Positions 52,852 through 61,882 of a DNA stretch of 64,000 bases are shown here, piece after piece. The notes beneath the pieces were generated by a model. It was not told the origin of the DNA and did no database searches. It worked only from the letters and a program-made list of their open reading frames with translations. The DNA lies in the NCBI RefSeq assembly GCF_003626695.1, contig NZ_RBAH01000021.1, forward strand, positions 103,598 through 167,597. The letters are read 5' to 3'. The number at the start of each line of letters is the position of its first letter. The first letter of the stretch is position 1. This DNA comes from Paenibacillus ginsengarvi. Lineage in GTDB: Bacteria; Bacillota; Bacilli; Paenibacillales; NBRC-103111. Position numbers and translations under genes: made by a program.

Positions 52852-55800
52852 CTAGTCGGCACTTGCTGACGGGTTAATGATCAGGTAAGGCTTATGCTCC
52901 GCATCGGCTTTGCCGGCAATCGTTACAAGCGTATTTTTCGTATTCGGGTCCATGATCCGGAACGTGACCGTCCGATTGCCCCCCGTCTGGGAGCGAATAA
53001 AACCGGTAACGTCGACCGAGTACCAGCCGGCCGAGCTGACCGTGACCGTCCCGACGGGTACGGAGCCCGCCTTGGGCCGATTATTCCAGTTCACTCCCGT
53101 TTCGCTCCATGTCGCCTGCGCGTAGGCATCGACCGATAGCGTGACGGGTTTGGCCGTTGTCGCAGCGACATAAACGAACAGCTTGGCTTCGTTCACTTCC
53201 GTGCCCGCAAAGCCGTCAAAATCGGTCTTCAGAAAGGCGATCCGGTCTCCGCCGCCGGACGCACCCGGTATGTCGATCACTTCGAGCAGCGCCCCACCGC
53301 CGAAGTTTTCCGTCGGACGGGTTTCGTGGACGTAGGCCGCTTCCGTGATTGGGAATACGCTCGTTACTTGACCGGCGCGGACGACTGTGATCGTGTATAC
53401 GTAGACCCCACCGCTTTGCTCCGCCACCTCCACCTCGATCTTGCTGCGCCCGACCGGGAGCGGAATATTCGCGGAAGCCGTGCCGCTCGCCACCGGCTGG
53501 CCGTTTACCGATACGGCTGCATTCGCCGCTGCCGCCGAAGGTGTTACCGTCAGGACCTCCGTCTGTTCATCGACGTTAACTGAATATGACAGCACATGAG
53601 GAGCGAAGCTCTGATCGAGAGTGCCTACACTTATGGCAAGCCCCGTGAGCCCTTGCCCCGTTGCGGGATACAGGGTCGCTTCCTGCGGCTTATCGTACGC
53701 TTTCGCATAGTAGTAGCCCGGAGCGTCGATCGTGCGGGCCATAAAGCCGACCTGCCGCCCGGCGGGAATCGCCTCCGAACTGGCCGTCATGATCCCGTCC
53801 GCCGTCGTCTGCACCGTTACGTATTTGCCGTCGGAATAGGTGAACCGTCCGCCCACATTCGCGGCTACTGCCGCGCCGGTGGCATAATCCGCTACCCTCA
53901 GCGTTACCTCCGCCGAGCTGCCGTTGTAAGCCAGCTTCATGCCGCTCACGATCAGCGGTTTCAGCGCGGTCGTCCCCGTCTTCGCCGAAGCCTCGGCGGA
54001 TACCGGACCGACGTTGCCTCTGACGTCGACGGCCGCCACTTTATAGTAGTAGGTCGTATTCGGCAGCAGGCCGGTATCCTGGAACGTGAGGCTTCGTGAC
54101 GTCCCTGCCAGATTAGCCGGGCCGGGAGTAAAGCCGCTGGTTACGCTGCGGTAAATGCGATACACGTCCACTTCCGTATTGTCGTACGCTCTGCCGTAAC
54201 GGACCGTTATCTGCTTGTAATCGACCGCGGAAGCCGTCGGGGCAGCCGTAACCGCTGTCGGTGGGGTCACGTCCTCCGGAGGGCTCCACAGCGTTCCTCC
54301 CGGCCCCCAATAAGAAGGCAGCGCCCGGTACGAATCGTACTGGTGAATCGCTATTCCTCCGAACGACGATGTAGTTCCGAAAGCGGCATATACTTTGTCC
54401 AGCTCCTGCTCGAGCGCCGCACGGCCCTTCTGCCGGAAGGTGACGTCGTACGGATCGGAGCTGTTCGCCACATCGAGCGTTTCCACGCCGATGACGACCG
54501 AGTTCGGCTTGCCGATCGAAGCCGCATAGTCGATTTCGCCTTGAGCGCTGGCGATCAGCCCGTTCGAGCCGTCCGCCGTATCGCGGTAGTCCATGATCGA
54601 AATATAGTCCGTAATGTCCTGAATATGCTGGGACAGCGGCTTCACCGTCCCGTTCCACTCGATGGCGCTCGCGTCGGCCGACGTATCGTACCATCTCGGT
54701 ATCGCCGGGCCGATGGCTAGCCCGGTTCCGGAGACGTTGCGGCGCTGGATCATTTTATTCAGGCCGTCCAAATACTGCTTTTGCAAAAAGCGGTCCGGGC
54801 TTTTGAAGTCCGGCGAAATGTACGGCTCGATATCGACGTTCACGCCGTCGAAGCGGGCATCGGCCGGCGAGGCGAGGTTGAAGTTGATGACTCGCTCGAT
54901 CTGCTTCGTCGCCGTGTCATGGTAGGCGGCATACGCCCCCAGGTATGGCGGGTTCGTTCCGCCCGCGATCAAGGCGTGCACCTGATAACCGTTCAGATGG
55001 GCCCACGCGAGGAAGTTCTGCAGTTTCCCCGGCTCATCCTCCATAATATTTACGCCGCTGAATCCTCCGACCGCTATATACAGCGTTGTCACAGGGTCCG
55101 AGCCGAACGTGGCCGTATCTTTGGAAAAGGCGTCAAGAACATCTCTAGAGCCGGGATTCAGGAACAGGTTGTAGGCCGCAGGCTCCCAAATCCACATCGC
55201 CCGATCCTGGCTGCGGACGAGAACCGGCTCGCTCGTCCCTGCCCCCGTCTTGGCGTAAGTTGTCATGCTGTACCCGGTTTTGCCCACCGTGTCCGCCGCC
55301 TTCGCTTCGATCGAAGTCGTGCGGTCGCCGAGCCCGTCGCTGTTCCACGCCAGCTCGTAATAAGAGCCGTTCGGGGCCGCCGCTTGCCACGGGCCGGACC
55401 CGATTCGGACCTGTACGCTGCCGATCGGATTGCTGGCGTAGACGGCTACTTGAACGTAAACTACGCCGCTAACCGTAGCCCCGTCCGCCGGGCTTGCAAT
55501 CGTCACCTTCGGAGCTTGCACCGTATCGCGATCGACCCGCAGCGTAACCGGAGCCGACCAGACGGTGGACCGGGTCGCCGCATCCGCGCCTTTGACCCGC
55601 AGCTCGATCTGCCCGCCGTATTTGCTTGCATCCAGGCTGTAATGCCACGTCCCCGTATGATCGGCATCCGGATCGTCGGTGACGACATCCGCCTGCTGTC
55701 CGCCGTTGATGACAAGTTTTAGGTCGGTTACGCCGCTGAACGTTCCCGACACCGTTATTGTCTCGGCGGGTACGACCGCGTTGTCAACAGGCGTGTCGAT

Positions 55801-55920
55801 CGTAATAGCCGAAGCGGCAAAAACGTCCCCCGGCGTTATTAGCATGCCGGATACCGCAAGCAGCGTACCGAGCAGACCGAGAGCCGCTGCGCGGAACAGG
55901 TGGAACCGAGCTTTTCGCAT
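52852..55920 (-). CDS. Secreted multidomain glycosidase-like protein
   Basis: This 1022-residue protein has a Sec signal peptide (cleavage near residue 35, VFAAS). Two Ig-like domains follow (about 36-130 and 135-230), then a TIM-barrel-like catalytic region (about 235-545) with a GH18-style strand FDGVNVDIEPY (near residue 357), whose Asp and Glu are the candidate catalytic pair, and SIMDYRDTADG. Next come an FN3 domain (about 555-650), an unassigned beta region, a cadherin-like sandwich (about 760-850, LDQSFAPHVLSYSVNV) and a C-terminal DNRLRE/CBM96-like domain (about 860-1015). No LPxTG or SLH anchor is present. It is cotranscribed with an orphan lipoprotein upstream and probably feeds it. 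Confidence 0.8.
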   Translation of the reverse strand: MRKARFHLFRAAALGLLGTLLAVSGMLITPGDVFAASAITIDTPVDNAVVPAETITVSGTFSGVTDLKLVINGGQQADVVTDDPDADHTGTWHYSLDASKYGGQIELRVKGADAATRSTVWSAPVTLRVDRDTVQAPKVTIASPADGATVSGVVYVQVAVYASNPIGSVQVRIGSGPWQAAAPNGSYYELAWNSDGLGDRTTSIEAKAADTVGKTGYSMTTYAKTGAGTSEPVLVRSQDRAMWIWEPAAYNLFLNPGSRDVLDAFSKDTATFGSDPVTTLYIAVGGFSGVNIMEDEPGKLQNFLAWAHLNGYQVHALIAGGTNPPYLGAYAAYHDTATKQIERVINFNLASPADARFDGVNVDIEPYISPDFKSPDRFLQKQYLDGLNKMIQRRNVSGTGLAIGPAIPRWYDTSADASAIEWNGTVKPLSQHIQDITDYISIMDYRDTADGSNGLIASAQGEIDYAASIGKPNSVVIGVETLDVANSSDPYDVTFRQKGRAALEQELDKVYAAFGTTSSFGGIAIHQYDSYRALPSYWGPGGTLWSPPEDVTPPTAVTAAPTASAVDYKQITVRYGRAYDNTEVDVYRIYRSVTSGFTPGPANLAGTSRSLTFQDTGLLPNTTYYYKVAAVDVRGNVGPVSAEASAKTGTTALKPLIVSGMKLAYNGSSAEVTLRVADYATGAAVAANVGGRFTYSDGKYVTVQTTADGIMTASSEAIPAGRQVGFMARTIDAPGYYYAKAYDKPQEATLYPATGQGLTGLAISVGTLDQSFAPHVLSYSVNVDEQTEVLTVTPSAAAANAAVSVNGQPVASGTASANIPLPVGRSKIEVEVAEQSGGVYVYTITVVRAGQVTSVFPITEAAYVHETRPTENFGGGALLEVIDIPGASGGGDRIAFLKTDFDGFAGTEVNEAKLFVYVAATTAKPVTLSVDAYAQATWSETGVNWNNRPKAGSVPVGTVTVSSAGWYSVDVTGFIRSQTGGNRTVTFRIMDPNTKNTLVTIAGKADAEHKPYLIINPSASAD

Positions 55921-55981
55921 GAAACCTTCGCCCCTTTTACCTGATTTCGTTTCGTTTCAGGCCCGAACGGTTAGAGCCCGC

Positions 55982-57310
55982 TTACTTCGCAAGCTGCGCT
56001 TCGATATCTTTGTTTGTTTTCTCTTCCTGCTCGCGGAGAGCCGTATTGACATCCTTCTCCTTCAGCAGAACGGCGTTGTACGCATTATTCAGGTTGTTAA
56101 ACGCAATGCTCTGATATTTGCTCACCGGAGCAGCCGGAGCGAACTGCTTGGGCAGGAACGATTGCGTGTTTTTGTTTTTCATGAACGGAATGTCGCTGCC
56201 GTACGACTTCATCGCATCGCGGTTTTTGAGAATCGGGAAGATGCCGTTCGTCGCCAAATGCTGCTGGAACTCATCCGTCGTCAAGTAGGAGATCACCGAG
56301 AAGGCGTCGTCCTTAAGCTTGCTGGCGTTGTTGATATAGAAATACGTTGGATACGACTGCGGCCCGACGTTCGGCTGATCTTTGTAGACCGGGTACGAAA
56401 CGACGTCCCAGTTGAGTCCTTCCTTGAAGCGGACCGAGCCAAGCGTGCTGAGCGCGAGAAACATCGCCGTCGTCTGGTCTTTATCGAACGATTGCAGCTG
56501 CTTCGTATAGCTGACCGTATCTTTGTTTACTTCGTTATTTTGAATTTCGTAAAATTTGGTCAGCGTTTCGAATACGTTTTTGAAGCCGTCGGTCGAAAAC
56601 GCCGCTTTGTTCGTTTTTACATCGACATACGGTAGCGACTTCGAATTAAGCAGCGACGTGTGCGAGAACGAAATGCCGAGCCCTTTATACTGCAACTGTC
56701 CGTCCGTGCGCGACATTTTTCTCGCCAGCTCGTACGTATCCTCCCAGGTCATGCCGTCCTTCGGATAAGCGACGCCGAACTTGTCGAACAAATCCTTGTT
56801 GTAGTACAGCGCGAGCGTCGTTGTGAATACCGGAAGCCCGTAAATGCCGCCGTTCGCAATTTGCCGCTGAATGTCAAGCGTCACCGGCTCGAGCCGCGAC
56901 AGATCGTAGTTGCTCTTCTTAACCATGTCCGAAATATCGTACTCCATCTTGTAATTCAGCAGCGTTTCCGACGTTTGGCCGATCGAATTGAACAAAATGT
57001 CGATCGTTTGCCCGGTCGTCATCAGCTTGTCGAGCGCCGTATCCTTCGTAAGCGCTATAAACTTCGGCGTGACGTGGGGGAATTTCGCCTTGATTTTGTC
57101 GCCAAACGTTTTGTTGAAACCGTTCTCATCGAAGTCCCCGGAAGTCGAATAAAACACGAGCTCGATCGGGTCGCGGGGCTTCTCCGTCTGTGCGCCTCCG
57201 GCTTGACCCGTTTTCCCGTCCGCCGTCTCCTGCGGCTTCGCGCCGCAGCCGGCCGTCACCGTCCCGAATACGAGCGCCCCCGCAAGAAGCAAAGCATAGT
57301 TCCGATTCAT
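55982..57310 (-). CDS. Solute-binding lipoprotein (family 1), orphan C
   Basis: This 442-residue lipoprotein has lipobox VTAGC (residues 18-22) and the sister landmark ALYYNKDLFDKFGVAYPKDG near residue 165, ending with DVNTALREQEEKTNKDIEAQ. The gene for the secreted multidomain enzyme follows after 61 bases, so enzyme and receptor are made together. No permease gene is near. AAAGGAGAGG precedes ATG 57310. It faces an AraC regulator across a 95-base divergent region. Confidence 0.87.
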   Translation of the reverse strand: MNRNYALLLAGALVFGTVTAGCGAKPQETADGKTGQAGGAQTEKPRDPIELVFYSTSGDFDENGFNKTFGDKIKAKFPHVTPKFIALTKDTALDKLMTTGQTIDILFNSIGQTSETLLNYKMEYDISDMVKKSNYDLSRLEPVTLDIQRQIANGGIYGLPVFTTTLALYYNKDLFDKFGVAYPKDGMTWEDTYELARKMSRTDGQLQYKGLGISFSHTSLLNSKSLPYVDVKTNKAAFSTDGFKNVFETLTKFYEIQNNEVNKDTVSYTKQLQSFDKDQTTAMFLALSTLGSVRFKEGLNWDVVSYPVYKDQPNVGPQSYPTYFYINNASKLKDDAFSVISYLTTDEFQQHLATNGIFPILKNRDAMKSYGSDIPFMKNKNTQSFLPKQFAPAAPVSKYQSIAFNNLNNAYNAVLLKEKDVNTALREQEEKTNKDIEAQLAK

Positions 57311-57405
57311 GATGTACCTCTCCTTTTTGTATGTATCGATCCCATCTTTCCATCGTTATCGTATCAAAATTGAGATATACTGGGTATGAACGATGTGCTG
57401 AGAAG

Positions 57406-58260
57406 ATGAACTATATGATGATCGAATCGGGAGTGAGGGTCATGATGCCCGGAGAGAAGCCGGCGCCGCTGGCGGAAGTTCTTCATGCCGACTACGCTTA
57501 TCATTACAAGCCTTACCAGACGGCGAGAAGACAGCTGAATTATTATTATTTCCGGCTGCAGGTGGAGGGCGCAAGCCTGGCGATTATCGACGGGGAGACG
57601 GTCCCGATCGGACCGGGCGATCTGCTGCTGTACCGCCCCGGAGACGTCGCCTGCTTTCAATTCGTCCGGACACAGGAGCAGCAAGCGGGCAAATCGTTAA
57701 TCAGCGGCAACTATTACATGTCGTGCCGGGGGGCCTGGCTCGATGAATGGTGGGGGCGCTCGTCGTTTCCCCAGCGAATGAAAATTCCGCTCAGCGACAG
57801 CCTGCTGACGATTTTCAAAGAGATCGTTCAGGAGCATCGCAGGGCGAAGGAGCATGGGACGGAAGTAGCCGATTATTTGCTGCGCGTTTTGTGTCTGATG
57901 ATCGAACGCTCCGTGCCCGCTGCGGACGGCGGCGAACGGCAGTTGTCCCAGCCTGCGCTGCGAATGAAACAATATATTATGGAGCACGCTGCCTCGCCTT
58001 TCCGGCTCGAGGATGTGGCGAAATACGCCGGCATCAGCGTTCCGCACGCAGTCGCCTCGTTTAAAGCGGCCTTCGGCCAAACGATCATGCAGTATGCGCT
58101 GGAGGTCAGGCTGTCGATCGCCTGCGACCGGATCAAATTCACGATGGCGAATCTGGAGCATATCGCCGAAACGACGGGCTTCGGCAGCTACACGTACTTC
58201 CATCGCGTCTTCCGGGCCAAGTTCGGCATCTCGCCGAAAATGTACCGCGAGCAGGTGTAA
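57406..58260 (+). CDS. AraC-family transcriptional regulator (cupin type)
   Basis: This 284-residue soluble regulator has an N-terminal cupin domain (IIDGETVPIGPGDLLLYRPGDV) and a C-terminal AraC domain (about 185-280) with DVAKYAGISVPHAVASFKAAFG and HIAETTGFGSYTYFHRVFRAKFG. It is divergent from the lipoprotein/secreted enzyme operon, its probable target. The start is uncertain: ATG 57406 is used here, but ATG 57439 has GGGAG eight bases upstream and may be the true start. The second palindrome array begins 27 bases after its stop codon. Confidence 0.82.
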   Translation: MNYMMIESGVRVMMPGEKPAPLAEVLHADYAYHYKPYQTARRQLNYYYFRLQVEGASLAIIDGETVPIGPGDLLLYRPGDVACFQFVRTQEQQAGKSLISGNYYMSCRGAWLDEWWGRSSFPQRMKIPLSDSLLTIFKEIVQEHRRAKEHGTEVADYLLRVLCLMIERSVPAADGGERQLSQPALRMKQYIMEHAASPFRLEDVAKYAGISVPHAVASFKAAFGQTIMQYALEVRLSIACDRIKFTMANLEHIAETTGFGSYTYFHRVFRAKFGISPKMYREQV

Positions 58261-58287
58261 GCGGCGGCGGATACCGACAGCTCCGCG

Positions 58288-58479
58288 TAGCGGAACCATT
58301 TGTTCCGTTAAACGCTGCATTCCCCTGCTTGCCCCCGACATAACGGAACAAGAAGTTCCGTTATGTCGTCGGTAAGAGCCGGATTCGGCTGCTTTTGCCG
58401 GTTTAACGGAAGTTAAGCTTCCGCTATGGAGCTGTCCCTGCCCCTTCCCGACCCGATAACGGAAGATTCGTTTCCGTTA
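58288..58479. repeat. Four-palindrome array, copy 2
   Basis: Four 23-base palindromes start at 58288, 58341, 58404 and 58457, separated by 30, 40 and 30 bases. The second is perfect (TAACGGAAC-N5-GTTCCGTTA); the others deviate at one or two positions, with paired changes in some stems (C-G replaced by G-C at the base next to the loop). Spacer sequences are unlike those of copy 1. The array fills nearly all of the gap between the AraC gene and the P-loop kinase gene. Confidence 0.88.
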
Positions 58480-58528
58480 TGCCGGACCGCCGGACGACGG
58501 CGCCGCTCCTTGTCACCCCCAGCATGGG

Positions 58529-58576
58529 AAAAGGCAGCCTTCGGCGTCATTCTTGCCGCAAGCTGCCTTCTTTTTT
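58529..58576. terminator. Bidirectional terminator before the P-loop kinase end
   Basis: AAGGCAGC-TT-CGGC pairs with GCCG-AA-GCTGCCTT around about nine bases. T-runs follow on both strands. It abuts the stop codon of the minus-strand gene at 58575. Confidence 0.75.
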
Positions 58577-59138
58577 ACGATTTCCTCAGCAAATAAGCTA
58601 TCGCCGAGTCAATCGCCTTATGGAAATCGGCGGAGCTTTCATAGTAGGCCAGACGGTACGCCGCGCACTCCTCCTTGATGCGGATGCTGTCCGTTTTGAT
58701 CCGTTTCAGTTCTACGATCAGCTCCGAGCCGTCCAGCTCGGCCAATCCGTCATTTTCCGTTTGGGCCGAGTAACGCTTCATGGTCTCGGCGCTTTCCTCC
58801 ACATCCAGCTCGGCGACGCCGAGGAAGCACGATCTCACCATCCCCGCATGCTTTCGCTCGAATTCGGCAACAAAACGAGGCACGAGCTGTACGCCCTCGA
58901 TCGTGTAGTCGATGCCGTTTTCCACCATCGCCGTCATAAGCGGGTCGACGATCGGCCACATCCGCAGCGCTGTCTTCAGATCGCCTTCCGTCGGATAAAC
59001 GCCGAGCTCCGGTATGCCGTTCGCGATACCCATCATCAAATAGTCAAGCGAAAAATAGGAGATTTCCGCTTCCGTCGCCAGCCGTTTGGCAGCCGTCGTT
59101 TTCCCGCCCCGCGAAGCTCCTCCGATTACATACAGCAT
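58575..59138 (-). CDS. P-loop kinase-like protein (zeta-toxin/2-phosphoglycerate-kinase type)
   Basis: This 187-residue cytoplasmic protein opens with a P-loop GGASRGGKTT (residues 6-15) followed by FSLDYLMMG and an EGVQLVP strand end that fits the second acidic motif of small-molecule kinases. No antitoxin-like gene lies next to it, so a toxin role is not supported. A nucleoside, sugar or acyl-glycerate kinase is possible. AGGAGG precedes ATG 59138. It is followed on the same strand (upstream) by the GNAT gene with a 27-base gap, so the two may be cotranscribed. Confidence 0.78.
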   Translation of the reverse strand: MLYVIGGASRGGKTTAAKRLATEAEISYFSLDYLMMGIANGIPELGVYPTEGDLKTALRMWPIVDPLMTAMVENGIDYTIEGVQLVPRFVAEFERKHAGMVRSCFLGVAELDVEESAETMKRYSAQTENDGLAELDGSELIVELKRIKTDSIRIKEECAAYRLAYYESSADFHKAIDSAIAYLLRKS

Positions 59139-59165
59139 TTGCGCCTCCTGGGTACTGGTCTCGTA

Positions 59166-59606
59166 TTACAGCTTTTTTCTAAGAAAATATTGTTTAATCC
59201 CATCCGGAAAGCCATCGTTCACCCCAAACACCTCGTACCCCATCCGTTCGTAAAAGTGCGGGGCTTGGTACGAAAACGTGTTCGTATGGGCATGGATGCA
59301 GCCAAGCTCCCTCGCTTGCCGCTCCGCCTCTGCAAGCATCGCTTTCCCGCAGCCTTGATTTCTATAGCTATCGTCGATCCAAAACATATCGATGTATAAG
59401 CTGTAGGACCACGTTTCACAAAACAAACCGCCTACTACTCGGTCCTCGGCATCTCTCAAATAAAGATTGATGTCCCGTCCCGGTAACTTTAGAAGCCCCC
59501 GGGTCTCTCGCACATTGTATGCGTATAGCCGATTCCCTACAAGACTATAATCCTCTTCGCTTCCCATATCCGTAATGAGCGAGTTTGCAAGCCGGATTTG
59601 TACCAT
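59166..59606 (-). CDS. GNAT-family acetyltransferase
   Basis: This 146-residue enzyme has the acetyl-CoA-binding motif RNQGCGKAMLAEAERQARELG near residues 85-105, preceded by the strand MFWIDDSY, and the C-terminal motif HFYERMGYEVFG. It transfers an acetyl group to an unknown small molecule or protein. The start is ATG 59606 with AGGAGG upstream; a longer frame to 59804 runs across the divergent promoter region and the start of the DinB gene. It probably leads a two-gene unit with the P-loop kinase. Confidence 0.85.
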   Translation of the reverse strand: MVQIRLANSLITDMGSEEDYSLVGNRLYAYNVRETRGLLKLPGRDINLYLRDAEDRVVGGLFCETWSYSLYIDMFWIDDSYRNQGCGKAMLAEAERQARELGCIHAHTNTFSYQAPHFYERMGYEVFGVNDGFPDGIKQYFLRKKL

Positions 59607-59772
59607 CTGCCCACCTCCTAACGTTACAACTTTACCATATTTGGAATTAAGCTGAAATAATAGGATTAGAGCAATCTCCTTCCGTAATCTGTCTAATGGC
59701 GGGCAAGACAAGGAATATGAGGCACCTGCGTCGAATGTACCCCATGTAACGCCATGAAACGGAGGAAACCAA

Positions 59773-60246
59773 ATGAACCATGCATTCAACCAAACCTGGC
59801 TCATTCAAAAATTCGAAGAAATCCGCAAACGAACACTGCTTGCCTTGCAGCAGCTAAACGAGGAGCAATTGAATTGGAGACCCGACCCGGCAAGCCTCAG
59901 CATTTCATCGCTTATCCGGCATATCGAGGGCAACATTCAGGAACGAATCGCGAAAGGCATTTTGAACCGGCAAGTGACGCGAGACCGGGACGAAGAGCTG
60001 CGGCAGCGGAATATGAGCCGATTCGAGCTGGAGAGCATCGTCCGGGACCGCTTCCAGTTTGTCATCGATACGGTGCAAGCGATGACCGAAGCGGATATGG
60101 AGCGGACGCAGCCGGTCCGAAACAGAGAGCGGACAAACCTGGATGTGCTGCATCAATGCGCGACGCATTACTCGGAGCATATGGGCCAGATCTTTTATAT
60201 CGCCAAGCAGCTTTTGAAGGATGAGTACAAGTCTACATCGCTATAA
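59773..60246 (+). CDS. DinB-like metal-binding four-helix protein
   Basis: This 157-residue helical protein resembles the DinB/YfiT fold: an N-terminal helix with RKRTLLALQQL, then SLSISSLIRHIEGNIQERI (first His) and HQCATHYSEHMGQIFYIAKQLL (further His), the expected metal ligands. Such proteins include bacillithiol-dependent transferases, but many have no known substrate. ACGGAGG precedes the ATG. It is monocistronic and divergent from the GNAT gene. Confidence 0.83.
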   Translation: MNHAFNQTWLIQKFEEIRKRTLLALQQLNEEQLNWRPDPASLSISSLIRHIEGNIQERIAKGILNRQVTRDRDEELRQRNMSRFELESIVRDRFQFVIDTVQAMTEADMERTQPVRNRERTNLDVLHQCATHYSEHMGQIFYIAKQLLKDEYKSTSL

Positions 60247-60436
60247 ACACCTATTCCCATTAAGTCGATAACGCGCGCAATCCTTTACAGCAGCACATGC
60301 GGACAAATGGATCGGCAGGAGTACGCTGGCGTTTTATTTTAGTTCCATCGCTTTATTTTCGCTGTTGAATATGGCAAGTAACGCGTGTATACTTTTCGTA
60401 ACAAGTTTCAGTTTTGAAGCAAAGGATGAATCCTAC

Positions 60437-61453
60437 ATGAGTGTGACGAAAAAACAGATCGCCGATTTTCTTGGCATTTCCCGTACTTCCGTGTCGCTCG
60501 CCCTGAACAATTCCCTTTCCGGCAGCATATCGCAGGAAACGCGCGAGCGCATTCTGCAAGCAGCCAAGGAGCTCGGATACAAAGCTACGACGCCGCGTCC
60601 CCGTCTCTGCTTGCTGATCATCAATACGGAGATCGATGACCAGCGTTATATTTCACGTTTTGATGTCATTACACGTGCCGCCGACCGGATGCAGTGCGAG
60701 CTGCTGCTCAAATATATACCGAATTCGCCCGATTCCATCGCTCAGTTGATGCATTTTTTGCAAACGACTGATCTGTCAGGCGTAATTGTACGCGGTCCCT
60801 ATACGACAGAGGTCATTCAGGCACTCGAACAAGCAGCCGTCTCGTACTTACTGCAATCGTTTGAAGAGTATACGCCAGCCCCCTCCAATTATTTGCGGCA
60901 AATTATTCACGATCATGCCGCTCTTTCCTATGCTGCGACCAAACGATTGATTGAACTCGGCCATCGGCAGATTGCCCTGTTTCTCGGCAGCATGGACTTG
61001 TCCGTCCATATTGTCACCCTGCGCGGTTACCGTCAGGCGCTTATGGATCACGATATAACGCTCGATATGGGGCTCGTGCAAGCCAGCAAAGAAGAAGACG
61101 GGTACGAACTGTGCCGCCGGCTTCGCGTCTATGAAATGCCGTACACCGCTATTTTATGCTGCAATACGATCGTGCAGTTCGCCGCCCTGCAATGGCATAA
61201 AGACAACTCCATTGCAGTGCCGGAGCAGGTAAGCCTGCTGGGGTTCGGCACCACCAGCCTGACGACCGCAAGCGAACCCGTCCTGTCCATCGTACGTCAA
61301 GATTCGGACTTTATGATCCAGGCAACGATGAAGCAGATCGAAGGTCTGCTTACAGAGGACAAAGCATCCACGATCTACGTCAACAAAGCCGAGTTTATCG
61401 GAACAGGCACGCTGCAGTCCCCTTTTCTGCATCGTAATCCGCTGACGGAATGA
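60437..61453 (+). CDS. LacI-family transcriptional regulator
   Basis: This 338-residue repressor has an N-terminal LacI helix-turn-helix (TKKQIADFLGISRTSVSLALNN, residues 4-25) with RILQAAKELGYK, then a periplasmic-binding-like sensor domain ending near residue 330. The start is ATG 60437 (AAAGGA 10 bases upstream), which removes an unlikely 24-residue extension. The terminator at 61509 follows it. The next gene is a Tat-exported beta-helix protein behind an operator-like region, so that gene is its most likely target. The inducer is unknown. Confidence 0.87.
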   Translation: MSVTKKQIADFLGISRTSVSLALNNSLSGSISQETRERILQAAKELGYKATTPRPRLCLLIINTEIDDQRYISRFDVITRAADRMQCELLLKYIPNSPDSIAQLMHFLQTTDLSGVIVRGPYTTEVIQALEQAAVSYLLQSFEEYTPAPSNYLRQIIHDHAALSYAATKRLIELGHRQIALFLGSMDLSVHIVTLRGYRQALMDHDITLDMGLVQASKEEDGYELCRRLRVYEMPYTAILCCNTIVQFAALQWHKDNSIAVPEQVSLLGFGTTSLTTASEPVLSIVRQDSDFMIQATMKQIEGLLTEDKASTIYVNKAEFIGTGTLQSPFLHRNPLTE

Positions 61454-61508
61454 TTCCCTTCCTGAATAACACCTCTTCCTCCTGCGCTCCTTCGTCCTAA
61501 CACCATAG

Positions 61509-61553
61509 AGACGAGACTGGGTTGCCTCAGAGCAATCCAAGTCTCGTCTTTTG
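61509..61553 (+). terminator. Terminator of the LacI gene
   Basis: AGACGAGACT and GTTGC pair with GCAAT and AGTCTCGTCT, followed by TTTTG. It is 56 bases past the stop codon at 61453. Confidence 0.8.
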
Positions 61554-61783
61554 TTCTGTTTGCGCTATGCCATCCCTCTCCCCGGCCAGTTACACCGTTA
61601 TTTTAATCATGTAATGATCTCGACGAGGAGCAGAATTACCCGATCAGAAAGCGATTGAATGGTGTTGGAACAAACAGCCAAGCAGGACGAAACATCATGA
61701 TGGGCAGCAGCAGCATTATCCATTACGAACCGGATTCGTCTATATAACGTATGAAATTAAAAAAGACGCATGAAATATTTTTG

Positions 61784-61850
61784 TTGACTTCATCCTTCTT
61801 TCTGTTGTAACTTAACACTGAAAGCGCTTTTCGTGGTAGTAATCGATTGT
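61784..61850 (+). promoter_or_regulatory. Promoter, cre-like site and operator of the Tat-exported protein gene
   Basis: TTGACT (61784-61789) and TGTAAC (61806-61811) are 16 bases apart. Directly downstream lie TGAAAGCGCTTTTC (61819-61832), close to the CcpA cre consensus, and AGTAATCGATTGT (61838-61850), related to motifs before the lipoprotein gene at 38675. Both lie where a repressor would block transcription. The rest of the 61554-61783 stretch shows nothing I can assign. Confidence 0.65.
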
Positions 61851-61882
61851 TATTTCATCCCTGAACGGAGGCTGAAAACAAC

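Noticed and set aside
58575..59138. Zeta-type toxin of a toxin-antitoxin pair
   Set aside because: No small antitoxin gene adjoins; the neighbours are a GNAT gene and a terminator.
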